Assembly: GCA_015655225.1 (NCBI GenBank)
Contig: JAATFK010000544.1
Coordinates: forward strand, 1-7,571
DNA length: 7,571 nucleotides
From: Solirubrobacterales bacterium
GTDB lineage: Bacteria > Actinomycetota > Thermoleophilia > Solirubrobacterales > Solirubrobacteraceae
Direction of reading: 5' to 3'
The notes under the pieces are model-generated. The model saw nothing but the letters and a program-made list of their open reading frames with translations, ran no database searches and was not told the DNA's origin. Positions 6,121 to 7,571 of the stretch are shown here, piece by piece. Within the stretch, counting starts at the first letter, position 1; each line of letters starts with the position of its first letter. A program made the translations under genes and the position numbers.

Positions 6121-7571
6121 ATGTCTGACGCCGTCACGCGCGTCGCCGTGGAGATCGCTGGCAGAGAGATCTCCTTTGAGACAGGCAGAATGGCCAAGCA
6201 GGCCTCGGGCGCCGTCGTCGTCCGCGCCGGGGACACGATGGTCCTCAGCACCGCGACGGCCGGGGGCCTTCGCGACGTCGACTTCCTCCCGCTGACGGTG
6301 GACGTCGAGGAGCGCATGTACGCCGCGGGCAAGATCCCCGGCTCCTTCTTCAAGCGCGAGGGCAGAGCCGCCGAGAAGGCGACGCTCGCCGCGCGCATGA
6401 TCGACCGTCCGATCCGTCCGCTGTTCCCGAAGGGCTGGCGTCGTGAGACGCAGCTCGTGACGGTGACGCTCTCGGTCGACCACGAGAACCCGTACGACGT
6501 GCTCGCGATGAACGGCGCGTCCGCCGCGCTGATGGTCTCCGACATCCCGTTCCCGACGCCCGTCGGCGCGGTCCGGATCGGCAAGGTCGACGGCAACTTC
6601 GTCGTCAACCCGAACGAGGCCGACCTGCTCGACAACACCGATCTCGACCTGATCGTCGCCGGCACCGACGAGGCGATCCTGATGGTCGAGGCCGGCGCCA
6701 ACGAGATCCCCGAGGCCGAGATCCTCGACGCGCTCGACATCGCGCACGACGCGATCAAGAAGCTCTGCGCGCTGCAGTGGGAGCTGGCCGAGAAGGCCGG
6801 CAAGGAGAAGGTCGAGGTCGAGGTCCCGCAGGTCGACGAGAGACTGCTGAGACAGATCACGAGATCGCACGGCAGAAGACTCGACGCCGCCACGCAGGTC
6901 GAGGACAAGCTCGAGCGCCAGGACGCGACGAAGGCCGTCGAGACCGCCGTGCTGGAGCAGTACGCCGGCGACCCCGAGGCCGCCGACTACGCCGAGAAGC
7001 GCGCCGCCGCGCAGATGGCGTTCGACAAGCTCGAGAAGACCGCGATCCGCCAGCGCATCGCCGTCAGAAAGAAGCGCCCGGACGGCCGCTCGGCGACCGA
7101 GATCCGGCCGATCACGATCGAGACCAGCGTCACGCCGCGCACGCACGGCTCCGCGCTCTTCACGCGCGGCCAGACGCAGGCGCTCTCGACCGCCGCGCTC
7201 GGCACGACGCGCGAGGAGATGCGGCTCGACACGCTCGGGCTGGAGACCTCCAAGCGCTACTTCCACCACTACAACTTCCCGCCGTTCTCGGTCGGGGAGG
7301 CGGGCTTCATGCGCGGCCCGAAGCGGCGTGACATCGGCCACGGCGCGCTCGCCGAGTGGGCCCTGGCGGCGACGATCCCCGACGAAGAGTCCTTCCCGTA
7401 CGTGATCCGCGTCGTCTCCGAGACGCTCGAGTCGAACGGGTCCTCCTCGATGGGCTCGGTCTGTGCCTCCTCGATGGCCCTGCAGGCGGCGGGCGTCCCG
7501 GTCACCGCACCGGTCGCCGGCGTCGCGATGGGCCTGATCAAAGAGGGCGACGACTACATCGTCCTCACCGA
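6121..7571 (+). CDS. pnp: Polyribonucleotide nucleotidyltransferase (PNPase), N-terminal part, runs off the window
   Basis: PNPase is a trimeric 3'-to-5' phosphorolytic exoribonuclease that also adds heteropolymeric tails. The frame opens at ATG 6121 and is unbroken to the last base, giving 483 codons of a protein usually over 700. Seen in order: first RNase PH domain (GRMAKQASGAVVVRAGDT, then the RNA-binding FFKREGR motif at 76-82 and MIDRPIRPLFPKGW), the all-helical linker domain (about 235-310), and the second RNase PH domain (RPDGRS at 319-324, THGSALFTRGQTQAL, YFHHYNFPPFSVGE at 380-393, SSSMGSVC at 441-448, then VAGVAMGLIKEG). The window ends just before the expected catalytic aspartates (ED..GDMDFK region); the KH and S1 domains lie downstream. 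AGA makes up about 9 of 36 arginines, five of them between 6841 and 6882. Expression is probably from the divergent promoter near 6041. Confidence 0.97.
   Translation, partial: MSDAVTRVAVEIAGREISFETGRMAKQASGAVVVRAGDTMVLSTATAGGLRDVDFLPLTVDVEERMYAAGKIPGSFFKREGRAAEKATLAARMIDRPIRPLFPKGWRRETQLVTVTLSVDHENPYDVLAMNGASAALMVSDIPFPTPVGAVRIGKVDGNFVVNPNEADLLDNTDLDLIVAGTDEAILMVEAGANEIPEAEILDALDIAHDAIKKLCALQWELAEKAGKEKVEVEVPQVDERLLRQITRSHGRRLDAATQVEDKLERQDATKAVETAVLEQYAGDPEAADYAEKRAAAQMAFDKLEKTAIRQRIAVRKKRPDGRSATEIRPITIETSVTPRTHGSALFTRGQTQALSTAALGTTREEMRLDTLGLETSKRYFHHYNFPPFSVGEAGFMRGPKRRDIGHGALAEWALAATIPDEESFPYVIRVVSETLESNGSSSMGSVCASSMALQAAGVPVTAPVAGVAMGLIKEGDDYIVLT

Noticed and set aside
5539..7341. A 600-codon open frame on the minus strand, antisense to pnp
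   Set aside because: Only its last about 155 codons show a protein family (SRPBCC). The rest is low-complexity Arg/Val/Leu/Asp text typical of the reverse of a GC-rich gene, and lies opposite the unambiguous pnp.

Overview
The window is GC-rich (dense GC third positions, almost no A/T-rich stretches) and carries a conserved actinobacterial translation and RNA-metabolism locus. The order is infB (3' part), rbfA, nrnA-like DHH phosphoesterase, truB, ribF, rpsO, a peroxiredoxin, a DsbA/thioredoxin-like protein, a convergent SRPBCC-fold gene on the minus strand, then pnp (5' part). Gene order, composition and protein style suggest a deep-branching actinobacterium, perhaps Thermoleophilia/Solirubrobacterales. 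That placement is inference; no marker in the window proves it.

Positions 1-3354 form a very tight plus-strand run. rbfA follows infB after 67 nt, rbfA and nrnA overlap by ATGA, and truB starts on the base after the nrnA stop. At the truB/ribF junction (3327-3375) two imperfect hairpin-forming units stand in tandem. The first resembles a weak intrinsic terminator and the second carries a TANNNT -10-like hexamer just before ribF. ribF and rpsO overlap by ATGA, with another TANNNT hexamer before rpsO, and rpsO overlaps the peroxiredoxin gene by GTGA. Translational coupling and probably leaderless starts therefore dominate; only pnp has a clear Shine-Dalgarno sequence.

Positions 4558-6006 are the least standard part. 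rpsO and pnp, commonly neighbours, are separated by an AhpE/Bcp-type peroxiredoxin, a cytoplasmic CPFC thioredoxin-fold protein and a reverse-strand SRPBCC protein. The plus-strand DsbA-like gene and the minus-strand SRPBCC gene share one CTAG palindrome as stop codon on both strands. The 114-bp divergent spacer before pnp holds a self-complementary -10 element (ATACTAT) that could fire both ways, a leader hairpin and a good ribosome binding site.

Together the genes cover initiation (IF2), 30S maturation (RbfA), 30S structure (uS15), tRNA modification (TruB), RNA turnover (PNPase, NrnA-type nanoRNase), flavin cofactor synthesis (RibF) and thiol redox defence. I see no mobile element, CRISPR array, phage gene or clearly new system. 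The points worth a second look are local: the truB/ribF tandem hairpins, the bidirectional promoter, an AGA-codon excess limited to infB and pnp, and a shortened region in RibF.
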